Positions 18,306 through 25,901 are shown, counted from the stretch's first letter. The stretch: DNA of 64,000 nucleotides from Agrobacterium vitis (GCF_037039395.1 NZ_CP146242.1:3421001-3485000); one strand, 5' to 3'. Notes: generated by a model from the letters alone, not told the origin. Numbers and translations are program-made.

Positions 18306-18557
18306 ATGGATAGTGTAGTTACGATAAATCAGTTGCAGGCCGTCAAAGCGTACGCCATGAAGACCTTAGGGTGGAGTCTTGCAACAAACGAAGAGTGCAA
18401 AGAGCATTTTGAAGGCTTCAAGGAAGCTTGCTCGCAACATGGTACTGAATGGAATTCAGGCCTCTACGGACTCTTGTTGCTTGAGCGAGAGTCGATACTG
18501 AAAGGAATTGCGGGTGACATAAGCCCTATGAGTGCTGAAGTGAAATCACGAAGGTAA
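18306..18557 (+). CDS. Small hypothetical protein (83 residues)
   Basis: I do not recognise this protein. It starts MDSVVTINQLQAVKAYAMKTLGWSLATNEECKEHF and ends in a basic SAEVKSRR tail. It has no signal peptide or membrane segment and is predicted to be mostly helical from its composition. A good Shine-Dalgarno motif (GAGG, about 9 bases before the ATG) supports translation. Base composition is clearly AT-richer than the nrdJ gene before it, consistent with acquired or fast-evolving DNA. It stands between nrdJ and the glycan-type operon, and no partner gene is evident. Confidence 0.5.
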   Translation: MDSVVTINQLQAVKAYAMKTLGWSLATNEECKEHFEGFKEACSQHGTEWNSGLYGLLLLERESILKGIAGDISPMSAEVKSRR

Positions 18558-18704
18558 CTCACAATACTATATCTGATGGACACCCCTTCAATTACCTTTA
18601 GAACTTTGCGGAATTCGAAAAGGGGTCTAACCGATAGTCAGAGCTTATGCATTGTTGAGGTCACTGCTATCGAACCTTAAGGTAGGCAAAGAGTGGTTTG
18701 GAGC

Positions 18705-18785
18705 AGGACGTTTCCGTCCTACCTCTCCCTTGCGGGAGAGAACAAAAAATCATGATCGTAGCGACCGCTACGATCATGATTTTTT
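18705..18785 (+). ncRNA. Candidate structured RNA: three tandem hairpins ending in a terminator
   Basis: Three perfect hairpins follow each other with almost no spacer. They are AGGACG-TTTC-CGTCCT (18705-18720), CTCTCCC-TTGC-GGGAGAG (18723-18740), and a 20-base stem (18744-18785). The last is an intrinsic terminator. No + strand gene ends nearby (the closest stops at 18557). This layout suits the 3' part of a small RNA, or a processed 3' end on the + strand. It could instead be only the shared end of convergent transcripts. Confidence 0.4.
18744..18785. terminator. Perfect bidirectional intrinsic terminator
   Basis: A 20-base perfect inverted repeat with a 2-base loop; the GC-containing stem is flanked by AAAAAA on the left and TTTTTT on the right, so it works on both strands. 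It closes the minus-strand operon that ends at 18852 and would also stop transcription coming from nrdJ and the small ORF. Confidence 0.9.
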
Positions 18786-18851
18786 AGGTGAAGGATGCAC
18801 TCAGTGATCCGTGAAAGGTCTTAACCCGACATCGCCCATGACCGAGCGGAT

Positions 18852-19547
18852 CTATCGTTCGTGAAAAATCTTTCCCACGGGCTGGCAGTTTTCAATAGTG
18901 GGCGCCAGCACGGTGTGGCCGTCAGCGATGACGCCGTTGACCATGGGGCAGATGAAAAGCACGCCTTTATAGCTCATGGTCTGGCGGTTGTTGATATTGT
19001 GAACGGCTGCACTGAAGAATATCTGGATGTTTCGGAACATGTATACGCCTGCGGAGGCGTTTTCCGAGATCACCTCTTTCTCCCGCGCTTCAACCACCAC
19101 GCCATCAGACATCTTCAAATAGCTGTAGCAGTTTTCGCTTGAGGCAAAGACCGGCACGATTGCGCCACATCCTTCCGTCGAAAACAGTGTCTCCGGGTCG
19201 TCTGGTCCGCTCGTGAACAGGATGTCGGCCAGATCGATGATGACGGGCTCGTCTGGCGCGACGAGCGCCATTGCTGCCAGCACGGAGAACAGAGCGCCTC
19301 CGGTCAGGTCGGAGAGCGTCACGATGCGGCAGCCGGGCCATCTCAGGCGCAGATATTCAACAAGCTCCGCGAGGTTCGCAACCTCGCGGATCACGAAGAT
19401 GTAATCCTCTGGCCGAAGCCGGTTCGCCCACGCCCTGTCACCCAAGGCCGCGTCGATCAGCGGCTTTCCGCTGAGATCCACCAGCGGTCTAAAGCCATAT
19501 TTCGGGGTCCACAAATCAGGCCCGGCAAGTGGTACGATGCATTTCAT
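18852..19547 (-). CDS. Nucleotidyltransferase-fold protein with a degenerate signature
   Basis: The last gene of the five-gene operon, 231 residues from the ATG at 19547, which lies 5 bases after the stop codon of the two-headed nucleotidyltransferase. It starts KCIVPLAGPDLWTPKYGFRPLVDLSGKPLI. This keeps the framework of sugar-1-phosphate nucleotidyltransferases (P-AG---------PLVDL-GKPLI) but has lost the glycine-rich GxGxR loop and the PKP lysine. A later stretch, EPVIIDLADILFTSG, sits where the metal-binding aspartate loop is expected. It is related in layout to the domains of its upstream neighbour. It may be a non-catalytic partner, or use a different chemistry. Confidence 0.68.
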   Translation of the reverse strand: MKCIVPLAGPDLWTPKYGFRPLVDLSGKPLIDAALGDRAWANRLRPEDYIFVIREVANLAELVEYLRLRWPGCRIVTLSDLTGGALFSVLAAMALVAPDEPVIIDLADILFTSGPDDPETLFSTEGCGAIVPVFASSENCYSYLKMSDGVVVEAREKEVISENASAGVYMFRNIQIFFSAAVHNINNRQTMSYKGVLFICPMVNGVIADGHTVLAPTIENCQPVGKIFHER

Positions 19548-19552
19548 GCTTA

Positions 19553-21037
19553 TCAAATCAGCCTGAGATAGGCCTCCAGATCGGGAGGCGTGCCTATACC
19601 GTGCATGGCGTCGGGAGCGACATGATAGACGCCGACCCTGGCTCCCTGCTTGATCAGGTAGTTGTAGACCGGGCAAACGTAGAACTCGTTGTTCGACCTG
19701 TCATTGTGCGCAATCATATCGGTCGCGGCATCGATGAAATCGCGGGCGCGTCTGAAATAATAGATGCCAACGGTCGCGTTGTCGGAAATCGCCACCTTTT
19801 CTTTCACCTCATCGACCAGCCCATCATCGTTGACATGCGCAAACGACCATTTCGGATCTCGGTCTTTATCCTTGAAGCAGAGAATTGAGCCATCCAGATC
19901 GCGCTCAAGTGCATCGTGAATGTAATCCGCGCATTCGAAATCGACGATCTGGTCGCAATTGGCAATCAATAGCGGGGCATCGGGATCAAGATGTGTCCGC
20001 GCCGTCAAGACCGTGCAAGCCGCACCCTCGGTTACGAAGTTGATCGGCGAAAAGGCGAGATCGCCATGGGCCTTTAAGCCACTGACGACATCGGGTTCCG
20101 CATCCAGGTGTTCCTGTCGGGCAATCAGGACGAAGCGCGCATGATCGAGGCGCAGATTGTCCATGACGCGCTCGATCATCGTCTTGCCTTTTACATCGAT
20201 GAACGGCTTTGGTTTGAGATAACCGACTTGCGCAAACCGGCTGCCAAGGCCCGCCATCGGAATGACGACCTGGACCTGCCGGGCTGGCTTGGTCATTGCG
20301 ACGACCTTGTCCCGGATCTCGTTCTGATAGAATTCGATGCGCTTGGGCGAATAGAACGAGATATAGCTGTCGGATGGAATCTCGTGTTGGACGATTTTGC
20401 CGCCAGCAAGAATGACCTCGTTCAGAACCGGGGAGAGATAGTATTTTCCGCCGATCGGATCGGCTTTCAGCAAGTAGTTCTGGGCAAACTCCATAAACAA
20501 GCTGCCGCTTTTAAAATAATAATATCCAGCAATCGCCTTGCGGCTCAGAACGCGCTTTTCTGCCGTTTCTATGACATATCCGGCCTGATCCTCACGAATA
20601 TAGGACCAGCGGGGATGGACGGAATTGAAGGTCACGACACCGGCATCGGCTCCCGAGCGCATGAAATCTCGTGCAATGCCTGCCAGATCGGCGTCGATGA
20701 TCTGGTCGCCATTGCAGATCACCAGAGGGTCGTCGTCAACGATATGATCGACGGCCATCAGCGCCGAGCACACGGCACCCATGGTCGGATTGTTCAGTTT
20801 GATAACGACGGTGCTTTCGCCAGCCAGCAATTTCAAAATTGAATCAAGGCTGTATTCGAGGGCATCCTGATGGAGAACGATGAAGATGAACTTCGCGGAT
20901 GCATCGCGGTTGCGGATACTGTTGACGACGAGCGAAATCATCGGCGAACCGTCGACTTCGATCAGAGGCTTGGGGAAATGAAACTCGTCCTTTGGGAAAA
21001 GATCATCCTTCGACGCGATGGGTATAAGATATCTCAT
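19553..21037 (-). CDS. Two-headed sugar-phosphate nucleotidyltransferase-like protein
   Basis: 494 residues made of two tandem nucleotidyltransferase-fold domains. Domain 1 (about 1-250) opens YLIPIASKDDLF...FPKPLIEVDG, so it has FPKPLIEV but no GxGxR loop; it keeps PLVICNGDQIIDADL. Domain 2 (about 256-494) has the full signature PMAGLGSRF...KPKPFIDVKGK and LLIANCDQIVDFE. Proteins of this fold form an NDP-activated sugar, polyol or amino-alcohol from NTP and the phosphate. The fusion suggests an inactive or differently active head joined to an active one. Its start overlaps the stop of the HAD gene by 4 bases (ATGA), indicating translational coupling. The substrate is unknown. Confidence 0.8.
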   Translation of the reverse strand: MRYLIPIASKDDLFPKDEFHFPKPLIEVDGSPMISLVVNSIRNRDASAKFIFIVLHQDALEYSLDSILKLLAGESTVVIKLNNPTMGAVCSALMAVDHIVDDDPLVICNGDQIIDADLAGIARDFMRSGADAGVVTFNSVHPRWSYIREDQAGYVIETAEKRVLSRKAIAGYYYFKSGSLFMEFAQNYLLKADPIGGKYYLSPVLNEVILAGGKIVQHEIPSDSYISFYSPKRIEFYQNEIRDKVVAMTKPARQVQVVIPMAGLGSRFAQVGYLKPKPFIDVKGKTMIERVMDNLRLDHARFVLIARQEHLDAEPDVVSGLKAHGDLAFSPINFVTEGAACTVLTARTHLDPDAPLLIANCDQIVDFECADYIHDALERDLDGSILCFKDKDRDPKWSFAHVNDDGLVDEVKEKVAISDNATVGIYYFRRARDFIDAATDMIAHNDRSNNEFYVCPVYNYLIKQGARVGVYHVAPDAMHGIGTPPDLEAYLRLI

Positions 21038-21663
21038 GTGCGGGCCGATTCGATCTTGTTGATTTCATTCATAATGCGCTCATAAGTGACGTCGTTGGTC
21101 GATCCCACCACCAGCACATGGGCGCCTGAGGACCGTGCGGCCTGTATGCCGTGATCGTTATCTTCCAGGATCAGGCATTCCTCCGGCTGCAATTGCAGCC
21201 GATCGATTGCCGTCAGGTAGATTTCGGGATCGGGCTTCGCCTTGCCGACATCCTGATTGGATAGAAAGAAATCAAGATATTTGAGCAGGTCAGCCTGGCG
21301 CATCATCGCCTCGACGCTCGACCTGACGGAGTTTGAGCAGACGACGATATGCTTGCCCTCCCGCTTCAGGCGCGCGAGGGCGTATTCGTGATGGAAGACC
21401 GGCTGGCATTTTTCGACGATGACCTGATAGGTCATTTTCTGTTTGAGCGTGTTGAGGAATTCGTGCAGCCTTGGCGGCAATCCCCGCGTCTTGGTCAGCA
21501 TTTCCAGTTTTTTGCGTGTTGGCAGGCCGTCATAGACGGCGAGATGTTCGGTGCGGCTGATATTGAGCCCGAGAAGCGCCAGCGCGTCATTCAGCGTCTC
21601 GTAATGCCATTCCTTGGCATCGATCAGAACGCCGTCCATGTCGAAAAGCACTGCCTTGATCAT
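21034..21663 (-). CDS. HAD superfamily hydrolase (beta-phosphoglucomutase-like)
   Basis: A 209-residue protein beginning MIKAVLFDMDGVLIDAKEWHYETLNDAL. This is HAD motif I with the nucleophile Asp8 and the acid/base Asp10, followed by a helical C1 cap. Motif II is in VVCSNSVRSSVEA, and motifs III/IV lie in KAKPDPEIYLTA and CLILEDNDHGIQAARSSG. The cap type is that of beta-phosphoglucomutase and small sugar-phosphate phosphatases. In this operon it may supply or remove the phosphate on the substrate of the adjacent nucleotidyltransferase, with which it is translationally coupled. It could also be a housekeeping-type phosphatase recruited to the cluster. Confidence 0.87.
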   Translation of the reverse strand: MIKAVLFDMDGVLIDAKEWHYETLNDALALLGLNISRTEHLAVYDGLPTRKKLEMLTKTRGLPPRLHEFLNTLKQKMTYQVIVEKCQPVFHHEYALARLKREGKHIVVCSNSVRSSVEAMMRQADLLKYLDFFLSNQDVGKAKPDPEIYLTAIDRLQLQPEECLILEDNDHGIQAARSSGAHVLVVGSTNDVTYERIMNEINKIESART

Positions 21664-21693
21664 AATGTCCTGTCCGTCTGGTTCATGGCTGGC

Positions 21694-22314
21694 TTATCCC
21701 CACTTTTCGGCGGCGAGATGCGGCAAGTCGGTGCAGATCGAGATGTCGTTGCCTGTCAGCTCACCCCAAACATCCCAGGCTGCGGTATGATCGCGTCCAT
21801 GCAGTTCGGGAGAGACGAGCGCCACCTTTTTGCCAGCGTCGAGATGCTTCTGGATGACATCAGGAGTGATCCAGTCGGAATAGAATGCATCCAGCCACAC
21901 GCCTTGGGCCTTGTCATAAAAGGGAGGTAGCGGTTCGAGTTCGGAATGGCGGGTATAGGTGGTAAAGCCGTTGTTGAGGTAGCCGATGGCATCCGGGACA
22001 GCCATGTCGAAGCAGAACAGATCGGTTATTCCGGCGCCATCCAAAGAGGCGCGGAGCGCCTTGTGCAGGCCGTCTGCCTTAATATTCATGGCAATCGTGC
22101 CCGATCCGGAATGGCTCTTGTGCAGATCCAGGAAATAGTCGAGATCCATGACCTGGTCACCGACGGGCATGTCATGCGCGATTTTCAGCACGCCATTCTG
22201 ATCGCGCGTGTCCGTTTCGACCCCGAAGCCATTTTCAAAGGCGCGCCTGAAAGCCGCTTCACTGTTTTTTTCGACAGCTTCCAGCCACCAGCCCCTATGC
22301 GCGAGAATTTTCAT
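21694..22314 (-). CDS. Compact glycerophosphodiester phosphodiesterase-like protein
   Basis: About 206 residues with the GDPD active-site layout: His6-Arg7 (MKILAHRGWW), Glu33 and Asp35 (VETDTRDQNG) and His47-Asp48 (KIAHDMP). These are the residues that bind the metal and cleave the phosphodiester in GDPD enzymes. It is shorter than typical GDPDs (about 240-300 residues), and the usual EIK lysine strand appears as MNIKADG. There is no signal peptide, so it acts in the cytoplasm. I start at 22314, where GGAAAAA lies upstream; ATG at 22326 is an in-frame alternative. In this setting it may act on a phosphodiester-linked glycan precursor. Confidence 0.78.
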   Translation of the reverse strand: MKILAHRGWWLEAVEKNSEAAFRRAFENGFGVETDTRDQNGVLKIAHDMPVGDQVMDLDYFLDLHKSHSGSGTIAMNIKADGLHKALRASLDGAGITDLFCFDMAVPDAIGYLNNGFTTYTRHSELEPLPPFYDKAQGVWLDAFYSDWITPDVIQKHLDAGKKVALVSPELHGRDHTAAWDVWGELTGNDISICTDLPHLAAEKWG

Positions 22315-22376
22315 CGCTTTTTCCATTCGAACGTTGCGAAATAGATGCTTCACCGGCCACTGCAAATTCCTGGGAA

Positions 22377-23573
22377 CTAGCCGGGGTTGAATTGAGGAAA
22401 GCTCTTCCTGTCGATGTGATAGACAGCAAGATAGTCGTTCTCTCGGAAAAAGTTCGGGTCCTGCGTATAGGCAAAGGCATTCGTCCATCTCATCGGATGG
22501 ATTTGCTGGTGCACTCTGGAGACAATCCCGGCGTTGCAGAATTCCATCGCATGGGCGATTCCGTCGACCATCATGAACGAGAAACCACCGTAAAGGGCCA
22601 TGTAGAACTGGTAGGTGATATGGTCGAATACGCTGTGGACGAGCCTTTCCACAAATTGCAGGCTGGTATCCCAGCCAATCCACTCCAGAAAGCCCGGGAT
22701 GCTCTTGGCCGAATAGACCGGAATATCCCACCACCAGGTATAGATGCTCCAATTGCCGGATATGGCCTGAATTTTTTCATGATCGACCGCCGGTGCCAGC
22801 TTTATGGACGAGGCGTGCATGATCTGCCTTTCGGCCGAGTGGTTTGCAGTCAGTGTGCCGCCGTACCAGCGTGCTGCGGAAACAACGCTTGCGGCGGCCT
22901 CGGTCCAGCCCGTTCTATTGAGAATGAAGGTCTCTGCATCGACGCACAGGAGATAGTCGTAAAGCTTGTGGGCGAGAGAAAGAGCCAGGAATTTTTTGAC
23001 CGTCGGCCAGGTTCTACCTTCAGCGACGACCGACAGCGCACTGCCTGAGAAATAATCCGACAGCACAATGGACGAGTAGTTCAGGAAAGGGGATGCCTGA
23101 TGCATCTCTCTGAACTGCAGGCGATCGGCATCGGTGGAAAAGACGAAAATAATGTCGTAGTCAGCGCCAATGCTCTGAAACAGCAGGTTGATGCCATAGA
23201 TGAAATAGGCATCGTGAATGGGCACGATAAGAGCGGTTCTGTTCTGCGGCTTCGGTGCCTTGCCGGATTCCGCCAAGAGGTGCACGCCATGTTCTCCTGG
23301 CAGGCGGAACTGTCCCTCCATTTCGAGGCGTCCGTCGACAGACCGTACGGTATCGAATCGCGTGGTGACAGCAGCGTTCTGGCTCAGAAACTCAACCGCC
23401 CCGCCTTTCACGCGCCAGGAGTTTTCATTGGTATGGGAATATCCGCGCAGCCAACCACCGCTCTCGAAGGATATCTGCGATGCAAAAACCTGTTCGGCTC
23501 CAGCTTTGCCAAAGGTCCAAACACGCTCCTTCATCAGTCGCTCAAGCGACAAATCATCGAGGCTGATCGTCAT
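22377..23573 (-). CDS. Glycosyltransferase-like protein with an N-terminal beta-type region
   Basis: 398 residues, first gene of the operon. Residues 1-115 form a region I do not recognise by name, with aromatic and glycine-rich stretches (WTFGKAGAEQVFAS, GGWLRGYSHTNENSW, VKGGAVEFLSQNA) that look like beta strands of a carbohydrate-binding module. Residues about 125-398 resemble a GT-A-fold glycosyltransferase: TALIVPIHDAYFIYGINLLFQSI, then YDIIFVFSTD, and YLLCVDAETFI near residue 209, where the metal-binding DxD/DxE motif would sit. ATG 23573 is well supported by AGGAG 7 bases upstream. The N-terminal region plus transferase is unusual; acceptor and donor are unknown. Confidence 0.7.
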   Translation of the reverse strand: MTISLDDLSLERLMKERVWTFGKAGAEQVFASQISFESGGWLRGYSHTNENSWRVKGGAVEFLSQNAAVTTRFDTVRSVDGRLEMEGQFRLPGEHGVHLLAESGKAPKPQNRTALIVPIHDAYFIYGINLLFQSIGADYDIIFVFSTDADRLQFREMHQASPFLNYSSIVLSDYFSGSALSVVAEGRTWPTVKKFLALSLAHKLYDYLLCVDAETFILNRTGWTEAAASVVSAARWYGGTLTANHSAERQIMHASSIKLAPAVDHEKIQAISGNWSIYTWWWDIPVYSAKSIPGFLEWIGWDTSLQFVERLVHSVFDHITYQFYMALYGGFSFMMVDGIAHAMEFCNAGIVSRVHQQIHPMRWTNAFAYTQDPNFFRENDYLAVYHIDRKSFPQFNPG

Positions 23574-23703
23574 TGTTGTACTCCTATCCGCGGTCACAAG
23601 TCACGGTAGGAAGGCAAACTTGTATGAAGCTGGCGGTCTGCGTTTTACTTGCCTCGCGGTTGGAGCCGATGAGGTTTATGCGGTGCCATATGCAACCAAT
23701 AAA

Positions 23704-23815
23704 GTTTGTCAGGGAAAAGTGGAACCCGGTTTTCCCGAAAAGACAAACGAAAACAAGATAATCTAGAGTCTGTCTGGTTCAATCTGAACCTGACAGACTC
23801 TAGAGAGCTACAGCT
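23704..23815 (+). repeat. Dispersed mosaic repeat, most complete copy (R1)
   Basis: The blocks run gtttgtcagggaaaagtgg, a ccggttttcccgaaaagac block, aaacgaaaacaag, then a near-perfect palindrome at 23762-23804. That palindrome has an outer 13-base stem (TCTAGAGTCTGTC/GACAGACTCTAGA) and an inner GGTTC/GAACC stem. It ends gagctacagc, which resembles the end of the hairpin repeats. Related degenerate copies occur near 5024, 5383, 59190 and 60124. Confidence 0.8.
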
Positions 23816-23917
23816 TATCTTTGAGCATTTGCAGAACAGGTGGAAGCCGGTTTTGCCAGCCAGAAATGCGTAAAACAACGAGCGAGAGCGTTGCTGCGAT
23901 TCCATCAAGAGCAGAAA

Positions 23918-23951
23918 CGCCCTCGTGACCAAATATGGTGCACGAGGGCGT
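23918..23951 (-). terminator. Hairpin downstream of the GlxA-type regulator gene
   Basis: ACGCCCTCGTG and CACGAGGGCGT form an 11-base perfect stem around a 12-13-base loop, 35 bases past the stop codon of the gene on the minus strand. The T-tract on that strand is weak. Confidence 0.6.
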
Positions 23952-23985
23952 ATTGTAAAAGCCGGTAAGCTGTGGCGAATTATGC

Positions 23986-24999
23986 TTACGCGGCAACCGC
24001 TGCTTTTGCGGTCGCCAGTTTGCGCTCGGCGCGTTCCTGCTGGGGGGAGCGATTGTAGAATTCGCGGTAGCATTTGGAAAAATGCGAGGCGGAGACGAAG
24101 CCGCAGGCGACGGCGACTTCCACCACCGGCATAGAGGATTGCACCAGCAGATGCCGGGCGCGGTCGAGGCGGATTTCCAGATAGTAGCGCGCCGGTGAGC
24201 GGCCCATTTCCTGGCGGAACAGCCGTTCGATCTGGCGGCGTGACAGATCCACCTTGTCGGCGATATCAAGCAAGGACAAGGGCTCGGCCAGGCTTGCCTC
24301 CATCAATTCGATGATCTGCAAGACCTTGTTGTTCTGCACGCCAAGGCGGGCGTGCAGCGGCAGGCGCTGGCGGTCTCCGGCAGCCCGGACCCGGTCGGTC
24401 AGATGCTGTTCGCAGACCCGGTTGACGAGGCCTTCGCCAAAATCCTGGCCGATCAGGTTTAGCATCATGTCAAGCGAGGCGGTGCCGCCCGCGCAGGTAT
24501 AGAGATTGCTGTCGACTTCATAGAGATCGGCATAGACCTCGGCCTGGGGAAAGGCTTCCGAAAAGCCCGGCAGGTTTTCCCAGTGGATCGCGCAGCGCTT
24601 GCCGTTCAAAAGCCCGGCCTGTGCCAGAACATGGGCGCCGGTGCAAAGGCTGCCGACCGCGACGTTGCGGTTATAGGCTTCCCGCAGCCAGGCATTGACG
24701 GATTTGTTGTTGAATTCCTCGACAAAGACGCCGGAACAGACAATCGCCATATTGGGCCGGTTTTCACCGGATAGAAAACGGCGCTCGTCGGCAAGCGACG
24801 AATCCACCTCGATGCTGATGCCCGAGGAAGACGACACCTTGTTGCCGTCGACTGAACAGAGCCGCCACTCATAAGCTGCATAGCCCAGCATTCTATTGGC
24901 AATGCGCAATGTTTCGATGGCGCCCGCAAACGGCAATAGCGTGAAATTCGGGACAAGAAAAAAGACGATATTGCGTTTCTTGACAGGCGTTTTGCTCAT
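23986..24999 (-). CDS. GlxA family transcriptional regulator (DJ-1/PfpI domain plus AraC-type HTH)
   Basis: A cytoplasmic DNA-binding protein of 337 residues. The N-terminal part (about 8-190) has the amidotransferase-like DJ-1/PfpI fold, with NIVFFLVPNFTLLPFAGAIETLRIANR and VGSLCTGAHVLAQAGLL. The C-terminal part (about 225-325) is an AraC-type double helix-turn-helix with LSLLDIADKVDLSRRQIERLFRQEMGRSPARYYLEIRLDRARHLL in outline. Such regulators often control catabolism of arginine, betaine or carnitine. The start at 24999 (MSKTPVKKRN) has a GGTGG motif upstream; 25053 is a possible earlier start. No obvious target gene is adjacent. Confidence 0.92.
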   Translation of the reverse strand: MSKTPVKKRNIVFFLVPNFTLLPFAGAIETLRIANRMLGYAAYEWRLCSVDGNKVSSSSGISIEVDSSLADERRFLSGENRPNMAIVCSGVFVEEFNNKSVNAWLREAYNRNVAVGSLCTGAHVLAQAGLLNGKRCAIHWENLPGFSEAFPQAEVYADLYEVDSNLYTCAGGTASLDMMLNLIGQDFGEGLVNRVCEQHLTDRVRAAGDRQRLPLHARLGVQNNKVLQIIELMEASLAEPLSLLDIADKVDLSRRQIERLFRQEMGRSPARYYLEIRLDRARHLLVQSSMPVVEVAVACGFVSASHFSKCYREFYNRSPQQERAERKLATAKAAVAA

Positions 25000-25251
25000 G
25001 ATGCCACCGTGCTGAGGAGATCTGCTAGAATTGACAGTTTTTAATTCCGCCAATAGCTCAAAAACGACAATAGCACGATAGAAACCGACGACAACAATTT
25101 GACACCATTATTGCCGGACCATTTGTGGGTGTTTCATCAGCAGGCCGTCATTGATCATGGTTGGGACACGCATGGCCAGCGGATTGAAAACACACCATAT
25201 TTCGCCTGAATTCCCGGGAAAGAAAGACATGAAGCAGCCTTTTTGGGCTGC

Positions 25252-25473
25252 TTAATCCATGTCGCGACGGGTCTGCCACGTGTCGTGTGCAGGCCAGCCA
25301 AGATCCTTGCGCATATCGAAAGAGGCTTCCGCCAGCGCCTTTTCCATGGCGCGGCGTTGCCGCCAGGATTCGAGCTGACTGAACCACGTGGAAATGGCAT
25401 GCAAAGCTGATTCGACAAGGACAATAGTCCCGGTAAACAGCCGCGAGGGGCTGGAATGAGATATATAGGCCAT
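25252..25473 (-). CDS. DUF1127 domain small protein
   Basis: 73 residues beginning MAYISHSSPSRLFTGTIVLVESALHAIS and ending with an arginine-rich helical core, RQRRAMEKALAEASFDMRKDLGW, typical of DUF1127 (YjiS-like) proteins. Small proteins of this family in Agrobacterium and relatives have been linked to RNA turnover and phosphate or carbon metabolism, but this copy cannot be assigned. AGGAA lies 7 bases before the ATG. It follows a second DUF1127 gene 78 bases upstream on the same strand. Confidence 0.78.
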   Translation of the reverse strand: MAYISHSSPSRLFTGTIVLVESALHAISTWFSQLESWRQRRAMEKALAEASFDMRKDLGWPAHDTWQTRRDMD

Positions 25474-25551
25474 GGAAAGTTCCTTTCGTTGATCTCGCCT
25501 AAGGATTTCTGGTCCTGAGGCGGCAAAGACATCATCTGCCTTGTTCACCGA

Positions 25552-25785
25552 TCAATAAAGCGAATGTTTGTGATCTATTGCATCGCATATTGTGATCGGT
25601 TTGCTGTCTGGCCGTTCCGGCACGGTGATGCCCACATCCGCCCGCAGGTATTCAGGCAGGCAATTGAGATGAGCCATGGCCTTTTCACGCGCCTGGCGTA
25701 GATGGCGTCTTTCCCGCCAGCGCCGAAAGGCCAGCCAGAGCCGCAGCATGGGTGGAACGCGGCTGGGTGTTGTTTCGAAGACCAT
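25552..25785 (-). CDS. DUF1127-like small protein
   Basis: 77 residues: MVFETTPSRVPPMLRLWLAFRRWRERRHLRQAREKAMAHL in outline, then NCLPEYLRADVGI, which fits the pattern 'R-L--LPD-LL-DIGI' of the DUF1127 C-terminal motif. An AGGAG motif stands about 9 bases before the ATG. It is transcribed divergently from the LysR gene that starts at 25902, an arrangement in which the LysR protein may act on the shared intergenic region. Confidence 0.75.
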   Translation of the reverse strand: MVFETTPSRVPPMLRLWLAFRRWRERRHLRQAREKAMAHLNCLPEYLRADVGITVPERPDSKPITICDAIDHKHSLY

Positions 25786-25901
25786 GCTTTTCACTCCTCC
25801 TGATGCCGGTCGGTTTCGTTGCAAGCAGTGTCAGGCGGAATTGACATTCAATCAAACGAAACGATATGATCTTTATGTTGAGAAAAATTGATGGTTGTCC
25901 G

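Larger units (their letters stand above)
23574..23985. other. Intergenic region upstream of the glycan-type operon
   Basis: About 412 bases holding the operon's likely promoter (minus strand), the most complete copy of the mosaic repeat (23704-23815), and a hairpin behind the GlxA-type gene (23918-23951). I see no gene. Confidence 0.5.
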
